Below, piece after piece: positions 26,370-35,024 of a DNA stretch of 64,000 bases. This stretch comes from Vibrio barjaei (GTDB lineage Bacteria > Pseudomonadota > Gammaproteobacteria > Enterobacterales > Vibrionaceae), in NCBI RefSeq assembly GCF_001639065.2, contig NZ_LQXO02000033.1, positions 124,001-188,000 on the forward strand, read 5' to 3'. Below the pieces are notes generated by a model that saw nothing but the letters and a program-made list of their open reading frames with translations, ran no database searches and was not told where the DNA came from. The translations under genes and the position numbers were made by a program. How positions within the stretch are numbered: position 1 is the first letter of the stretch; the number at the start of each line of letters is the position of its first letter.

Positions 26370-28120
26370 AGTTGATTCCCGTGAACTTTAGCAAAACAGA
26401 GCCCGCTTTGTGGTTTGCCATATAAGTTGACATTAAGCTGTATATAGCGGTCAAAGCTGCAGAATTGTTTGAAAAACTCGTTCATGACCATTGAGAACGA
26501 GTGGTAGGGCATCTCAGAGTTGAGCTCTACAGTGATTTCTGTTCCTGGAACAAAGACATTCTTATTGTGAACCCGTAGCGTAGAGACTTGCGTTTGAAAT
26601 TTCACATTGTTGATGGTGTTTATTTCATCGAGGTTTTTTGCATCATGAGCGAATAGCTTAAAAATCCCTTTTAGCATGGAGGCAGGATCATCGCTTTGCA
26701 GCAAGGAGTTAAAGTTACATGTTAAAAGTCCAATCAGCTGGCTTAATGACTTTTCACTATTTTGCACATCTTGAGGCGCGGATGGTGGATACATCAGTGT
26801 CATGACACCGGGAAGATCAATGCTCTCTCGGCATTCAAGTTCACCAGACGCGCTACAGGCTAATTTATCATTGCAGCACAATAAGCGGGCAATTAGCGTG
26901 GCATTTTCCGATTGATAAAGAGACTCCGAAACGACGACTTCAAACTGTCGCTCTAAGTTCATTTTCGCTTCCCAATAAGCGGTACTTGTACCGAGAGTCT
27001 TTTTGCTGTGTTTGTATTTGTCCCCTAGAATAGGCACAAGTTCGACATCGCCGTACGCGGTGATTTGTTTGACTGATTGGATCTTGATGATGTCGATGAC
27101 AGAATCATTAGCACTATTAGGTTGAATAGGATAAGCGAGGCGACGTCCGTCTACAGTAATCGGTTCGCTAATGTGCTCGAAAGTATTAATTACCGGTACA
27201 ACATTAAGACGAATGACGTCGGTATCAAATAAACGTAAAAACTCAGAAGGAATGTCATTAAGGAAGATATTCAAAGTACATTGATGGTCGTTAACCTTGC
27301 TAATAGCGCTCGCAAAGTTTCTTATAACGAAAAACTGTCGCTTTTCTTTGAATAAGAAAAACTCTCTTATGATTTGAAAACCATCAAACTGATTACCTTT
27401 TGCGGGTAAAAACTTGAACTCAGGATCGCCGACACGGCTTTGTAATTGCACACCGCTTAACTCAGAAATAGTGTTGTTTTCACTGTCTGACAAAGAGATA
27501 GCAAGACAGTTTGAAAGCAGAAGTTCTACTAATAAATCTGCGTTGTTAGCAAAACCTTTTACAAAGAAGTTTAAGTCAGAACAAGCTAGCGAGGAAAAGT
27601 GGACGCCTTCATCCCCCGTTGATAATTGAATCTGAAGTGCAGCATTGGCCAGCTCCGCCTCTTCTGGCTTATGGACTAGGAACGGTGCTGTGGTTGCTGA
27701 AATATCTGTTATGGTGAATGGGTTGATTGCTAAGTTATCAACCGTTTGAAACAAGCACTCTTGCTCCCCAATCATATTTGAGAATTGACTGCCCATTGGA
27801 ATATTCGCATGCTCTGTAATACCATCCGGTGCATTCAGCTCTGCGTAACCAATACTTGGAACTCGTTGATTGATGGAAGGGTATATCACGTCTATCAAGC
27901 TATCGATAACTTGAGAATATTGGGTCTCCAATTCCATTTCTGTTTTGGCATTGAGCAGGGCTACGCCGTCCAGCAAACGAGCTAGGCTGGGATCTTCGAT
28001 TTGCCCCTGATGCATATCTAGTAGCGAGGCAATATGAGAGTGCTCCTCGGCATAGAATCCTAAGGAACGCTTTACTAAAGCTAACTCTCTTTCATAATAT
28101 CGAAGCAAAGGATCAGTCAT
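26360..28120 (-). CDS. tssF: T6SS baseplate protein TssF
   Basis: TssF (VasA/ImpG) is a baseplate wedge protein. The open frame extends to 28156, but the preferred start is the ATG at 28118-28120. It gives MTDPLLRYYERELALVKRS, the conserved TssF opening, is preceded by AGAGGAAG and forms an 8-base ATGACTGA overlap with the tssE stop. The product of about 586 residues includes ARLLDGVALLNAKTEMELETQY, PSINQRVPSIGY and a C-terminal SFSMVMNEFFKQFCSFDRYIQLNV, all TssF features. It overlaps tssG. Confidence 0.94.
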   Translation of the reverse strand: MTDPLLRYYERELALVKRSLGFYAEEHSHIASLLDMHQGQIEDPSLARLLDGVALLNAKTEMELETQYSQVIDSLIDVIYPSINQRVPSIGYAELNAPDGITEHANIPMGSQFSNMIGEQECLFQTVDNLAINPFTITDISATTAPFLVHKPEEAELANAALQIQLSTGDEGVHFSSLACSDLNFFVKGFANNADLLVELLLSNCLAISLSDSENNTISELSGVQLQSRVGDPEFKFLPAKGNQFDGFQIIREFFLFKEKRQFFVIRNFASAISKVNDHQCTLNIFLNDIPSEFLRLFDTDVIRLNVVPVINTFEHISEPITVDGRRLAYPIQPNSANDSVIDIIKIQSVKQITAYGDVELVPILGDKYKHSKKTLGTSTAYWEAKMNLERQFEVVVSESLYQSENATLIARLLCCNDKLACSASGELECRESIDLPGVMTLMYPPSAPQDVQNSEKSLSQLIGLLTCNFNSLLQSDDPASMLKGIFKLFAHDAKNLDEINTINNVKFQTQVSTLRVHNKNVFVPGTEITVELNSEMPYHSFSMVMNEFFKQFCSFDRYIQLNVNLYGKPQSGLCFAKVHGNQLCL

Positions 28121-28529
28121 ATTCTTCCTCTGATATGTTGGCACTGAAGTCACCAAGCGCTATTTTCGAGTCAAAGACGAGGGTTTGTTCACCATCCTGA
28201 GATAGATGCTTGGCCAAAATAGTAAATTGAATACAGTTTTGACCTTCACGGCGCTCTAGCATTTCTACGGAAACATCGGATAATCGCGGCTCGTATGTGG
28301 TAAGCCATGTTTCTATTTTTCTTGCCAACTGTGTTTGGTCGAGGTTAGCGGTCAGTAGCTGAACATCGGTAATACCGAAGGTAAAGCTAGAACGTTTGAC
28401 TTCAGAAAGACTGTTTTCAACAGCAATTAACGGTGCTTCAGACTCTAACAATCGAGTCAGATGGTAGCGAATATCGTCAATCTCATCGTCTTGGCGAGAT
28501 GATTGAATAAAAGCATTGTAGAAACTCAC
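28113..28529 (-). CDS. tssE: T6SS baseplate protein TssE (gp25-like)
   Basis: TssE is the gp25/lysozyme-like baseplate protein that starts sheath assembly. The 138-residue product has the family core: DIRYHLTRLLESEAP, then SSFTFGITDV, LARKIETWLTTYEPRLSDVSVE and a final beta-strand region. The ExR motif region corresponds to YEPRL. It overlaps the second tssC-like gene by 4 bp (ATGA) and tssF by 8 bp. Confidence 0.93.
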   Translation of the reverse strand: MSFYNAFIQSSRQDDEIDDIRYHLTRLLESEAPLIAVENSLSEVKRSSFTFGITDVQLLTANLDQTQLARKIETWLTTYEPRLSDVSVEMLERREGQNCIQFTILAKHLSQDGEQTLVFDSKIALGDFSANISEEEYD

Positions 28530-29923
28530 TGGCCCACCTCCCCAAGTTCCGTAGTTAATACCACTTCACCGTTGAAATGGTCGAATTGATATTGGGGAAC
28601 CATTCGTAACGTGCAAGAGAAATGGCCGGGAAGGGACTCTATCTCGTTAACGGCAATGTGTGCTTTGCTGAGCGGGTATTTTGCCAAGGTCTCTTCGTTG
28701 GCGTAGTTCACGTTACTGGAGAATTTCTCAATCCAGTTACGGAGAAACTGTTCGCATTCGCGCGCATCACTGAAGCTACCAATCATTTCGCGTACTTGAA
28801 CTTTGAGAAAATGGGCGACACGGCAACACATCAGTGTCGTTTGTAGTTGAGCCAAAACTTTATCGTTGTCACTATCTGATGGTGCCCACACAGAATTGTT
28901 ACCAGAGAAGTAGAGCTTGCCCGTTAATGCGTTTCTCGCGAGAGAGATAAAACCTTGATTGGAATAGAAGCTAGCGATTCTGCCAAACAAATAGCTGTCA
29001 CATTCGCTGTAGGTAAGCTCAGATGTTTTATGTTTCCAAGCCAGAAGAGCCCCTTGTTCTTTATCACTCCAACGAGCTTTTAAGAAGCCAAACCAACCGA
29101 TACGATGGTGTTCTTTCATAACCGTTGATAAGAAAGCAATATTGGCGTATCCCCATAACGTGGCGCCTTTTTCTTGGTAAAGGAATCCACAGCGATGATC
29201 TTTGTACGGCTGACGCAATTTGATGCGTGGCATCGCTAAGCCAAGAAAACGAGCACTAGGTTGCTTGCGCAGAGCTTGCCAAGCAGTGTAATCGGGGCCG
29301 TTTAAGACTTTTTCTATTCTTTGAGTATTGGAAAGCCAGTCGGCGCCAGAGTCAGCGAAAAAAAGTGAATCAGGGGAAGCGAGCATGGTACATAAAGTTT
29401 GTTCGCCCAACTGACCAATTAGACCCAATGTGTAGATGTCGTCAAATTCGCTATTGACATCTAGGTCCATGGAAATAGGGTGTGTGAAGGCGATACAACC
29501 AAAGGGTTGTCCACCCAGTGTATTCAGTTCTTTATTGCCAATGGTATTGAACAAAAAAGTCTGTTTGATGGAATATGACTGATTGAGGTCGTTTGATATC
29601 TCTTCCCAGCTCATATCAAGAATTTTGAGTTTGGTTCTTTGCCTGCTGACGGGTTGTGTTGCGAGATAAAGCGCTTGACGCCAACTGGCCTCTAGAGCTT
29701 GAAAGTCGTCATTGTGCAGAATGAGATCCATTTGTTTGGAAAGACGCTCATCTAAGGCAAGAATGAGTTGAGTAATTTGCGCAATAAGACGCTCTGCTGA
29801 ATAAGTAGAGTGGTGGTGTTCTTCTTTAGCAAGTTCGACCATCATTGCGAGTGCATCAAACAAGTATGAGTCTTGTTTGGGGTCGAGCGCGTTAAATTGT
29901 TTTTGCCAGTCTGTACTAAACAT
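28526..29923 (-). CDS. Second TssC-family sheath-like protein
   Basis: This 465-residue product belongs to the same EvpB/TssC family as the gene just before it. Shared features are an N-terminal helix with ALDERLSKQMDLILHNDDFQALEASWRQALYL (compare EIDKKLSKQL..MQQDDFQKLEGSWRGLQKL in TssC), then LDMSWEEISNDLNQ, GYANIAFLSTVMKEHHRIGWFG, and RVAHFLKVQVREMIGSF with a C-terminal MVPQYQFDHFNGEVVL. It is diverged and shorter than TssC. A second family member next to tssC (ImpD in the Rhizobium imp locus) is known in some T6SS clusters, and its exact role is unclear. It starts 56 bp after tssC and overlaps tssE. Confidence 0.88.
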   Translation of the reverse strand: MFSTDWQKQFNALDPKQDSYLFDALAMMVELAKEEHHHSTYSAERLIAQITQLILALDERLSKQMDLILHNDDFQALEASWRQALYLATQPVSRQRTKLKILDMSWEEISNDLNQSYSIKQTFLFNTIGNKELNTLGGQPFGCIAFTHPISMDLDVNSEFDDIYTLGLIGQLGEQTLCTMLASPDSLFFADSGADWLSNTQRIEKVLNGPDYTAWQALRKQPSARFLGLAMPRIKLRQPYKDHRCGFLYQEKGATLWGYANIAFLSTVMKEHHRIGWFGFLKARWSDKEQGALLAWKHKTSELTYSECDSYLFGRIASFYSNQGFISLARNALTGKLYFSGNNSVWAPSDSDNDKVLAQLQTTLMCCRVAHFLKVQVREMIGSFSDARECEQFLRNWIEKFSSNVNYANEETLAKYPLSKAHIAVNEIESLPGHFSCTLRMVPQYQFDHFNGEVVLTTELGEVGQ

Positions 29924-29979
29924 CTACATCAACTACCGCAGCATTTAGCCGCAACCACAAGGGTTGCGGCTTATCACAA

Positions 29980-31458
29980 TTAACCAGGAATCTTCGCAAC
30001 CATGCGAACAGAGGTGGTGAGTTCTTCGAGTTGAAGCCATGGTCTTAGGTGTGCAATCGCAGAATAAGCCCCTGGTTTACCTGGTTGTTCAACCACTTCA
30101 ATACGAGACTCTGCCAGTGGCGTACGAGCTCGAGAATCGTTACCAATCGCACCAGCATTGGTGTATTGGTCGATCCAAAGTTGAAGTTCACGTTGAATAT
30201 CGGGTGCTTCAATGTTCGAACCCAAACGATCACGTCCCATTACTTTCAAATAGTGGGCAATTCGACCACTTGCCATGATGTATGGCAGTCGTGCAGATAT
30301 AGCAGCGTTAGCCGTTGCATCGGGATCGGTATAGGTTTTCGGTTTCTGGGTGGTTTGTCCGCCGATAAAAACGCCATAGTTGGTGTTCTTATAATGGACT
30401 AGAGGAAGGAAACCAAGGTCGCTGAGTTCTTTCTCTCGTTCGTCGGTGAGATTCACTTCTGTTGGACATTGCTGGACTAAATCGCCAGCCTCAGTCTTGT
30501 AGGTTAGGTTAGGTAGGTTCTCTACTTTACCGCCGTTATCAAGGCCTCGAATAGCAGTACACCAGCCGTAGGCAGTGAATGCTTGAGTCATTTTAAGACC
30601 TAAGTCATACGCCGCATTAGACCAGACAAGTTCATCGTTATTTTTCGGATTCGGATTACCATCCATATCCACATCCAGCTCTTCATAAGCGAAGACGTCT
30701 GTGCTCAGCCCTTTTTGTCCATATGGTAAGCGAGCCATAGTACGAGGAAGTGTTAGAGTGACATAACGCGCATCATCACTTTCTCTGAACGAGTTCCAAG
30801 CAGCGTATGCAGGAGAGTCAAAGCCTGCTGCGACAGGTTTGCCTTCTTCAAATGTAGAAAAGTCATTGAACTCAAACATTTGTGCATTGGCTGCGGCAAT
30901 GAATGGAGCGTGGCAAGCCGCAGCTACTTCGCCCATATAGCGAAGAAGTGCTACATCTTCATCTTTTGCACTGAACTCATAGTCACCAATGAATGTACCG
31001 TATGGTTCGCCACCTGCAGTACCATATTCATCTTGGTACAAAGCATTAAAAAGAGGGCTGCGGTCGATCGCCGGTGCATCTTCAAATTGTTCAAGTAGTT
31101 CGTCTTGTGAGAAATCAACCATTTTGATTTTCAATGAACGCCCAGTATCGCTCTCTTTGACGAGTTTTTGTAGACCACGCCAAGAGCCTTCAAGCTTTTG
31201 AAAGTCGTCTTGTTGCATCACCGCAGAAAGCTGCTTTGACAGCTTCTTATCGATTTCGCCGATAGCACTTTCAATGGTTTTAGTTAAGTTTTTATCCCAC
31301 GTTACGGTGCCTGAAAGGGCCTGTTCAGCAAGTACTGAAAACAGCTCTTTAGTTGTATCCGCAGGAGTTTGTGTTGTGGCTTCAATCGCTCTGTCAAGGA
31401 AACTCAGTGAGCCTTCCTCAACGGACGATTGGCCTTGTACGTCTGATTCAGTGCTCAT
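29980..31458 (-). CDS. tssC: T6SS contractile sheath large subunit TssC (VipB)
   Basis: TssC pairs with TssB to build the contractile sheath around the Hcp tube. The 492-residue product carries QQDDFQKLEGSWRGLQKLV and GGEPYGTFIGDYEFS. It also has LGLKMTQAFTAYGWCTAIRGLDNGG, the MASGRIAHYLKVMGRDRLGS region and the C-terminal LRPWLQLEELTTSVRMVAKIPG, all classic for TssC/VipB. Its start overlaps tssB by 4 bp (ATGA). Confidence 0.97.
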   Translation of the reverse strand: MSTESDVQGQSSVEEGSLSFLDRAIEATTQTPADTTKELFSVLAEQALSGTVTWDKNLTKTIESAIGEIDKKLSKQLSAVMQQDDFQKLEGSWRGLQKLVKESDTGRSLKIKMVDFSQDELLEQFEDAPAIDRSPLFNALYQDEYGTAGGEPYGTFIGDYEFSAKDEDVALLRYMGEVAAACHAPFIAAANAQMFEFNDFSTFEEGKPVAAGFDSPAYAAWNSFRESDDARYVTLTLPRTMARLPYGQKGLSTDVFAYEELDVDMDGNPNPKNNDELVWSNAAYDLGLKMTQAFTAYGWCTAIRGLDNGGKVENLPNLTYKTEAGDLVQQCPTEVNLTDEREKELSDLGFLPLVHYKNTNYGVFIGGQTTQKPKTYTDPDATANAAISARLPYIMASGRIAHYLKVMGRDRLGSNIEAPDIQRELQLWIDQYTNAGAIGNDSRARTPLAESRIEVVEQPGKPGAYSAIAHLRPWLQLEELTTSVRMVAKIPG

Positions 31459-31961
31459 TCTTCTGCTCCTTTCTGTTCAATACCAAGTTCTTGAGACAAA
31501 GCGTTGATGGTGTCTGCGCTTTGCAGCACTTCTTTCAATAGCTTCTCTAGATCACGAGAACGGTCAGCTTTAGAAAGTAATACCTTCAACTGGTTGCGAG
31601 TCTCTACGAGCTTTTTTAAAGGCTCAACTTGGTCGATGATGGCTTCAGGTTCGAAGTCCTTCATAGAATTAAACTTAAGGCTTGCTTCAAATTGACTATC
31701 ATCTTCGGCAAGAACATTGTCTACTTTCATAGATAACTCAGGACCAACGCGTTTCATAACATGATCGAAGTTATCTTTGTCTAGGTTATAGAATGTGCGA
31801 TCTTCAACATCTTCTTTGTCTTGTTTATGACCAGAATAATCACCGATTACACCCACAACAAAAGGCAGCTCTTTTGTTTCCACTGCTCCATTGGTTTCCA
31901 CATCATATGTGATGCTAACGCGGTTCTTACTTACGCGTTTGTGCTGAGAATTTAGTGCCAC
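31455..31961 (-). CDS. tssB: T6SS contractile sheath small subunit TssB (VipA)
   Basis: This 168-residue protein has the TssB core: NRVSITYDVETNGAVETKELPFVVGVIGDYSGH, then VEDRTFYNLDKDNFDHVMKRVGPEL and SLKFNSMKDFEPEAIIDQVEPL. The C-terminal helix (LEKLLKEVLQSADTINAL) is where ClpV contacts the sheath in related systems. TssB forms the sheath with TssC. It lies 19 bp after hcp. Confidence 0.97.
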   Translation of the reverse strand: MALNSQHKRVSKNRVSITYDVETNGAVETKELPFVVGVIGDYSGHKQDKEDVEDRTFYNLDKDNFDHVMKRVGPELSMKVDNVLAEDDSQFEASLKFNSMKDFEPEAIIDQVEPLKKLVETRNQLKVLLSKADRSRDLEKLLKEVLQSADTINALSQELGIEQKGAEE

Positions 31962-31980
31962 AACATCTCTCCTTGATTAA

Positions 31981-32502
31981 TTAGCTAGCGGTTGAAGTGA
32001 CTTTCGCTTCAGTTGCGTCAAAGCCGACTTCTGGGCCTTTCTCGATTTTTCCGCCTTCTCCTTCGATATAGTAAGCTTTAGAAATTTCGGTGTAGGTCAG
32101 CGCAAAGCTCTCACTTGGTAATGAGCCGTTTGTTCCGGTCATTGTGTAGTTAGACATACGTGCGTTTTTCAGCGTTAAGATAAGGTACGGATCAGCACCA
32201 GAGCCTTCGCGATTTGGTTTAGTCATTACCACTTCAATGGTTTTACCTTCAGCACCAGGCGCATATAAGAAAGTCGTTAGATAAGGTGAGGCACCATCAC
32301 AGCCACGGCCAATAGTGATTTCCCCTAGAGCCACCATACCTTGGTCAGCATTATTGGCGTTACCAACATCTATACCTACGCCACGAACGGCGCTCCAAGA
32401 CACATTATCAATGGCAAAGAACCCATCTTTACCACCAATTTTCTCAACGGTTGCTGCACCTTTAGGTTTGGTTCCGTCAATTCTCATAAAAATAGAAGCC
32501 AT
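31981..32502 (-). CDS. hcp: T6SS inner tube protein Hcp
   Basis: Hcp hexamers stack into the needle pushed out on sheath contraction. The 173-residue product opens ASIFMRIDGTKPKGAATVEKIGGKDGFFAID, a common Hcp start. It has the beta-barrel body with ATITIGRGCDGASPYLTTFLYAPG-like residues (GEITIGRGCDGASPYLTTFLY) and ALTYTEISKAYY near the C-terminus. The short acidic tail (KVTSTAS) shows no fused effector domain. The gene lies between tssA and tssB; Hcp is normally the most strongly made component. Confidence 0.97.
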   Translation of the reverse strand: MASIFMRIDGTKPKGAATVEKIGGKDGFFAIDNVSWSAVRGVGIDVGNANNADQGMVALGEITIGRGCDGASPYLTTFLYAPGAEGKTIEVVMTKPNREGSGADPYLILTLKNARMSNYTMTGTNGSLPSESFALTYTEISKAYYIEGEGGKIEKGPEVGFDATEAKVTSTAS

Positions 32503-32534
32503 CAGTTTTCTCCTTCGCGTATCGCGTTAAACCG

Positions 32535-33914
32535 TTACCATTCAAAATCAGAAACGTCTGAATTTGCGGTAGCTTGAGTTACTTCATTGTTGTTGGATTG
32601 GTTTGATGCCGAGGATTCGGCATCATCCGAGTTGCTAGTAGGAGACTCTGTGTACTGCTGAGAGTGACCACCAGACTGAGTTGATAGTGAGTTGTTTTCC
32701 ATGTTTATAGGGGTGTCATTCATTCCAATCAGTGAATCGATCTGATTAAGTGCATTGGAATTGTTTCCCACCAGAATTTTCATCAGCTCTGGTAAGGGTA
32801 GTTGTCCCCAAACAATTGCCCGTTCAAGTAGGTAACTAGTGGGGTTATGTGGTTCAGTTTGCTTAAAAAAGTCCGCTAGAGTTCTCAATTGATTATAAGC
32901 GGCGTCTCTTGTTAGAGGCTGTGTAGAGATAGTTGAAACTGTCGCTGAAATTGGGGGTGGAGATACCGGTGCTTTATTCGGCGTCGCATCGGGAAGACTA
33001 ACGGTATCAGGATTAGAACTGACTGAGTCAATATTATCGTTAGCGTCTGACGGCTCAGAGTTGTCTGGTTTAGATTGAGTCTCGTCAGAAGCTGCTTCAG
33101 AGTGCTTTTCGTCTAATGGCCACTGATTATATTGGTTACCGACTAATGTTCGCAGTGCCGTTAAATGACTTTCGAAGATTTCTCGGACGAACTTAAAGCT
33201 GAGTGCTTGTACGCCATCGCTTTGGCAACGTTCTGAAAGCACAATTTCTACCTGATTTACCTGTTCTACCAATTGCCCGAGGCTGAGAATCAAGTCGGTA
33301 CATTCAAGGCTAAAAGCATCGTTAGCTTCGTTTTGCAGATCACTTAATGTGCCGCTACGCTCTGCTTGGAAATAGCGAGAATAAGTGATGTCGCCAACAA
33401 GGGGAATGAACTGTGTGGGCATAAATAGCGCGGAGGCTTCGGGTGCATCACCGATGAACTGGGATAACGGTTTGATGCGAAACTCTACTAGTTCCTTCTG
33501 TTTTCCAGGCTCATCCGTCGCCTTGACCTTATTGTCAGGCAGGGTTGGGTGCAAGGTATCCCAGAAGTTATCAATGTAGTTTTGAAGAAGTTTAAAACCT
33601 TCAATCAGCTTCGGTATAGGTTCTCGGTCAAATGACAAGCTAGTGATGTACCAGCTCCAAAGTTCCGTATCTTTTGTTTTTGAACCGAGTGCTTCGTTGA
33701 GCTGTTCTCTAAACTGCTGCCAGTTTTGAGCATTGAGTTCAGACTTCTCTTCGTCAGCAAATGCATCTGGAGCTTCTAGCATTTGCCTGAAAGATGAAAG
33801 TGCAGTGTTATATCCATTTCTGATCGCTCTATATTCGCCACGATCAAGCTTTAAGTATTGTCCACTGGGAGCGTCTTCCGATAGAGCGCCTGAGAGGTCA
33901 TCGAAACTGTACAT
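32535..33914 (-). CDS. tssA: T6SS assembly cap/chaperone TssA
   Basis: The 459-residue product has an ImpA N-terminal domain (about 1-130): YRAIRNGYNTALSSFRQML, then ELWSWYITSLSFDREPIPKLIEGFKLLQNYIDNFWDTLHP, which is the TssA signature. A proline/serine/acidic-rich linker follows (about 260-320), then a C-terminal domain (LTRDAAYNQLRTLADFFKQTEPHNPTSYLLERAIVWG). A polar Gln/Asn/Ser-rich tail ends in DFEW. TssA caps the growing end of sheath and tube. It is the first gene of the long structural run. Confidence 0.92.
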   Translation of the reverse strand: MYSFDDLSGALSEDAPSGQYLKLDRGEYRAIRNGYNTALSSFRQMLEAPDAFADEEKSELNAQNWQQFREQLNEALGSKTKDTELWSWYITSLSFDREPIPKLIEGFKLLQNYIDNFWDTLHPTLPDNKVKATDEPGKQKELVEFRIKPLSQFIGDAPEASALFMPTQFIPLVGDITYSRYFQAERSGTLSDLQNEANDAFSLECTDLILSLGQLVEQVNQVEIVLSERCQSDGVQALSFKFVREIFESHLTALRTLVGNQYNQWPLDEKHSEAASDETQSKPDNSEPSDANDNIDSVSSNPDTVSLPDATPNKAPVSPPPISATVSTISTQPLTRDAAYNQLRTLADFFKQTEPHNPTSYLLERAIVWGQLPLPELMKILVGNNSNALNQIDSLIGMNDTPINMENNSLSTQSGGHSQQYTESPTSNSDDAESSASNQSNNNEVTQATANSDVSDFEW

Positions 33915-34140
33915 ACCAATCCTTGGTTTATTTCATTTATGCATATCAAAGCAATTAACAAAATTATTTACTTTTGAAAGTGTCAATAGCTTAACAACAT
34001 GATTACATTGCTTTAATATTAGAAGCGTTTTTCAGAAAGTCTCGGAAATTAGTGAAATTTTGTCATTTTTTCATTTTTCGGTAGGAATATTGGAACTATG
34101 TCACACACGATAGCCAATTAACTATAATAAAATTAGGGGC
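33915..34140 (-). promoter_or_regulatory. A/T-rich intergenic region likely holding the promoter of the tssA-to-kinase run
   Basis: These 226 bp separate PAAR from tssA and are much more A/T-rich than the genes on either side. It is the only large gap in the T6SS locus, so a promoter for the long operon is expected here. I could not pick a convincing sigma-54 (GG-N10-GC) or sigma-70 site by eye, so this call rests on position and composition. Confidence 0.4.
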
Positions 34141-34443
34141 TTATCCCCCTATTAGTACTGTGGGCATTCCCGCAACAATGGTACCACCATGTGCTGTTGT
34201 GTCGCCTAATCTCGCTGCTGGCCGATTGCAAATAAGCACGGTAGCGCTGCCCTTAATAATGCTGTCCGGTGGTCCTACGCATGTGCACATGTCTCCCATA
34301 ACTGAGGCAGGCATGTTACCGATTAAAACGGTTGGTACGCCAGGCCCAATAATTGGCCCTCCTACGTGTGGAATAGGGGGGACTGCTGGGGTTTGCATTG
34401 GGCAGACATGCATGTCTGTTGAACGAGCTGCTGGCAACGTCAT
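34141..34443 (-). CDS. T6SS PAAR-repeat spike tip protein
   Basis: PAAR proteins sharpen the VgrG spike and can carry effectors. This 100-residue protein is a stand-alone PAAR domain: AARSTDMHVCPMQTP, PHVGGPIIGPGVPTVLIGNMPAS, DMCTCVGPPDSIIKGSATVLI and NRPAARLGDTTAHGGTIVAG. The metal-binding residues (His, Cys) at the tip are present. No toxin extension follows, so it would cap VgrG alone or with an adaptor. It overlaps the upstream gene by 4 bp. Confidence 0.94.
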   Translation of the reverse strand: MTLPAARSTDMHVCPMQTPAVPPIPHVGGPIIGPGVPTVLIGNMPASVMGDMCTCVGPPDSIIKGSATVLICNRPAARLGDTTAHGGTIVAGMPTVLIGG

Positions 34444-35024
34444 GAGTTTCCTAGGCCTCCATTAGCTATGTTAAGAGCGATTGCGATGGATTGTTGATAA
34501 TAGTCGTCATGCTTGTCCCATTCAGGTATCGCAGCAGCGGTGTTAATGGCGCCAGCGCAGGCTTTGGCGTATAGCTTGGGGTCGGGGAGTACACTGGGGA
34601 GTTCAGGCGACACAATACTACCAGCACCGTTCCAGAATACCGCTTGTGCTAACCAAGATGGTGCGCACTTTAACTCTAATCGAGTTGCATAGAGTTCGCA
34701 GCGCCGTCTTCCCTCTTCACTTGGTTCAAATACCCATTGTTTGCAGCTTGCAAGACAGGTTTGTTGTGTTTTGTTCCAGTCCGGCATCCGAATCTCTAGA
34801 CATAAGTAAGCCCAAAGGATGGCTTCCCTTACCGGTAGAGCATGTGCAAGAAACTGAACCAGATCGAAATAGAGCTCTTTCTCTTGCAATGTCGCTATAA
34901 AATCTTCAATGCTTTGCGATTGAACCAGTATCTCGCTGAGGTCCTCCGAAGCGCTAAACAAAGGCGTTATTTGCTCAGGGTTTACGTAGGGTATCTTTCG
35001 ATATTGAAGTTGTTGAGTCATCAT
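34440..35024 (-). CDS. DUF6931-like protein between vgrG and PAAR
   Basis: The 194-residue cytoplasmic-type product has LVQFLAHALPVREAILWAYLCLEIRM and later SEEGRRRCELYATRLELKCAPSWLAQAVFWNGAGSIVSPELP. This looks like the T6SS-linked DUF6931 group, which sits between vgrG and PAAR genes in several proteobacterial clusters; the family name is from memory. It has no signal peptide, membrane segment or known toxin motif. Position and one-base coupling to vgrG suggest a loader or adaptor for the VgrG-PAAR spike. An effector role is possible but there is no immunity gene beside it. Confidence 0.6.
   Translation of the reverse strand: MMTQQLQYRKIPYVNPEQITPLFSASEDLSEILVQSQSIEDFIATLQEKELYFDLVQFLAHALPVREAILWAYLCLEIRMPDWNKTQQTCLASCKQWVFEPSEEGRRRCELYATRLELKCAPSWLAQAVFWNGAGSIVSPELPSVLPDPKLYAKACAGAINTAAAIPEWDKHDDYYQQSIAIALNIANGGLGNS

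Noticed and set aside
33915..34140. Sigma-54 promoter ahead of tssA
   Set aside because: No clear GG-N10-GC pair with the usual TGGCAC/TTGC context on the minus strand.
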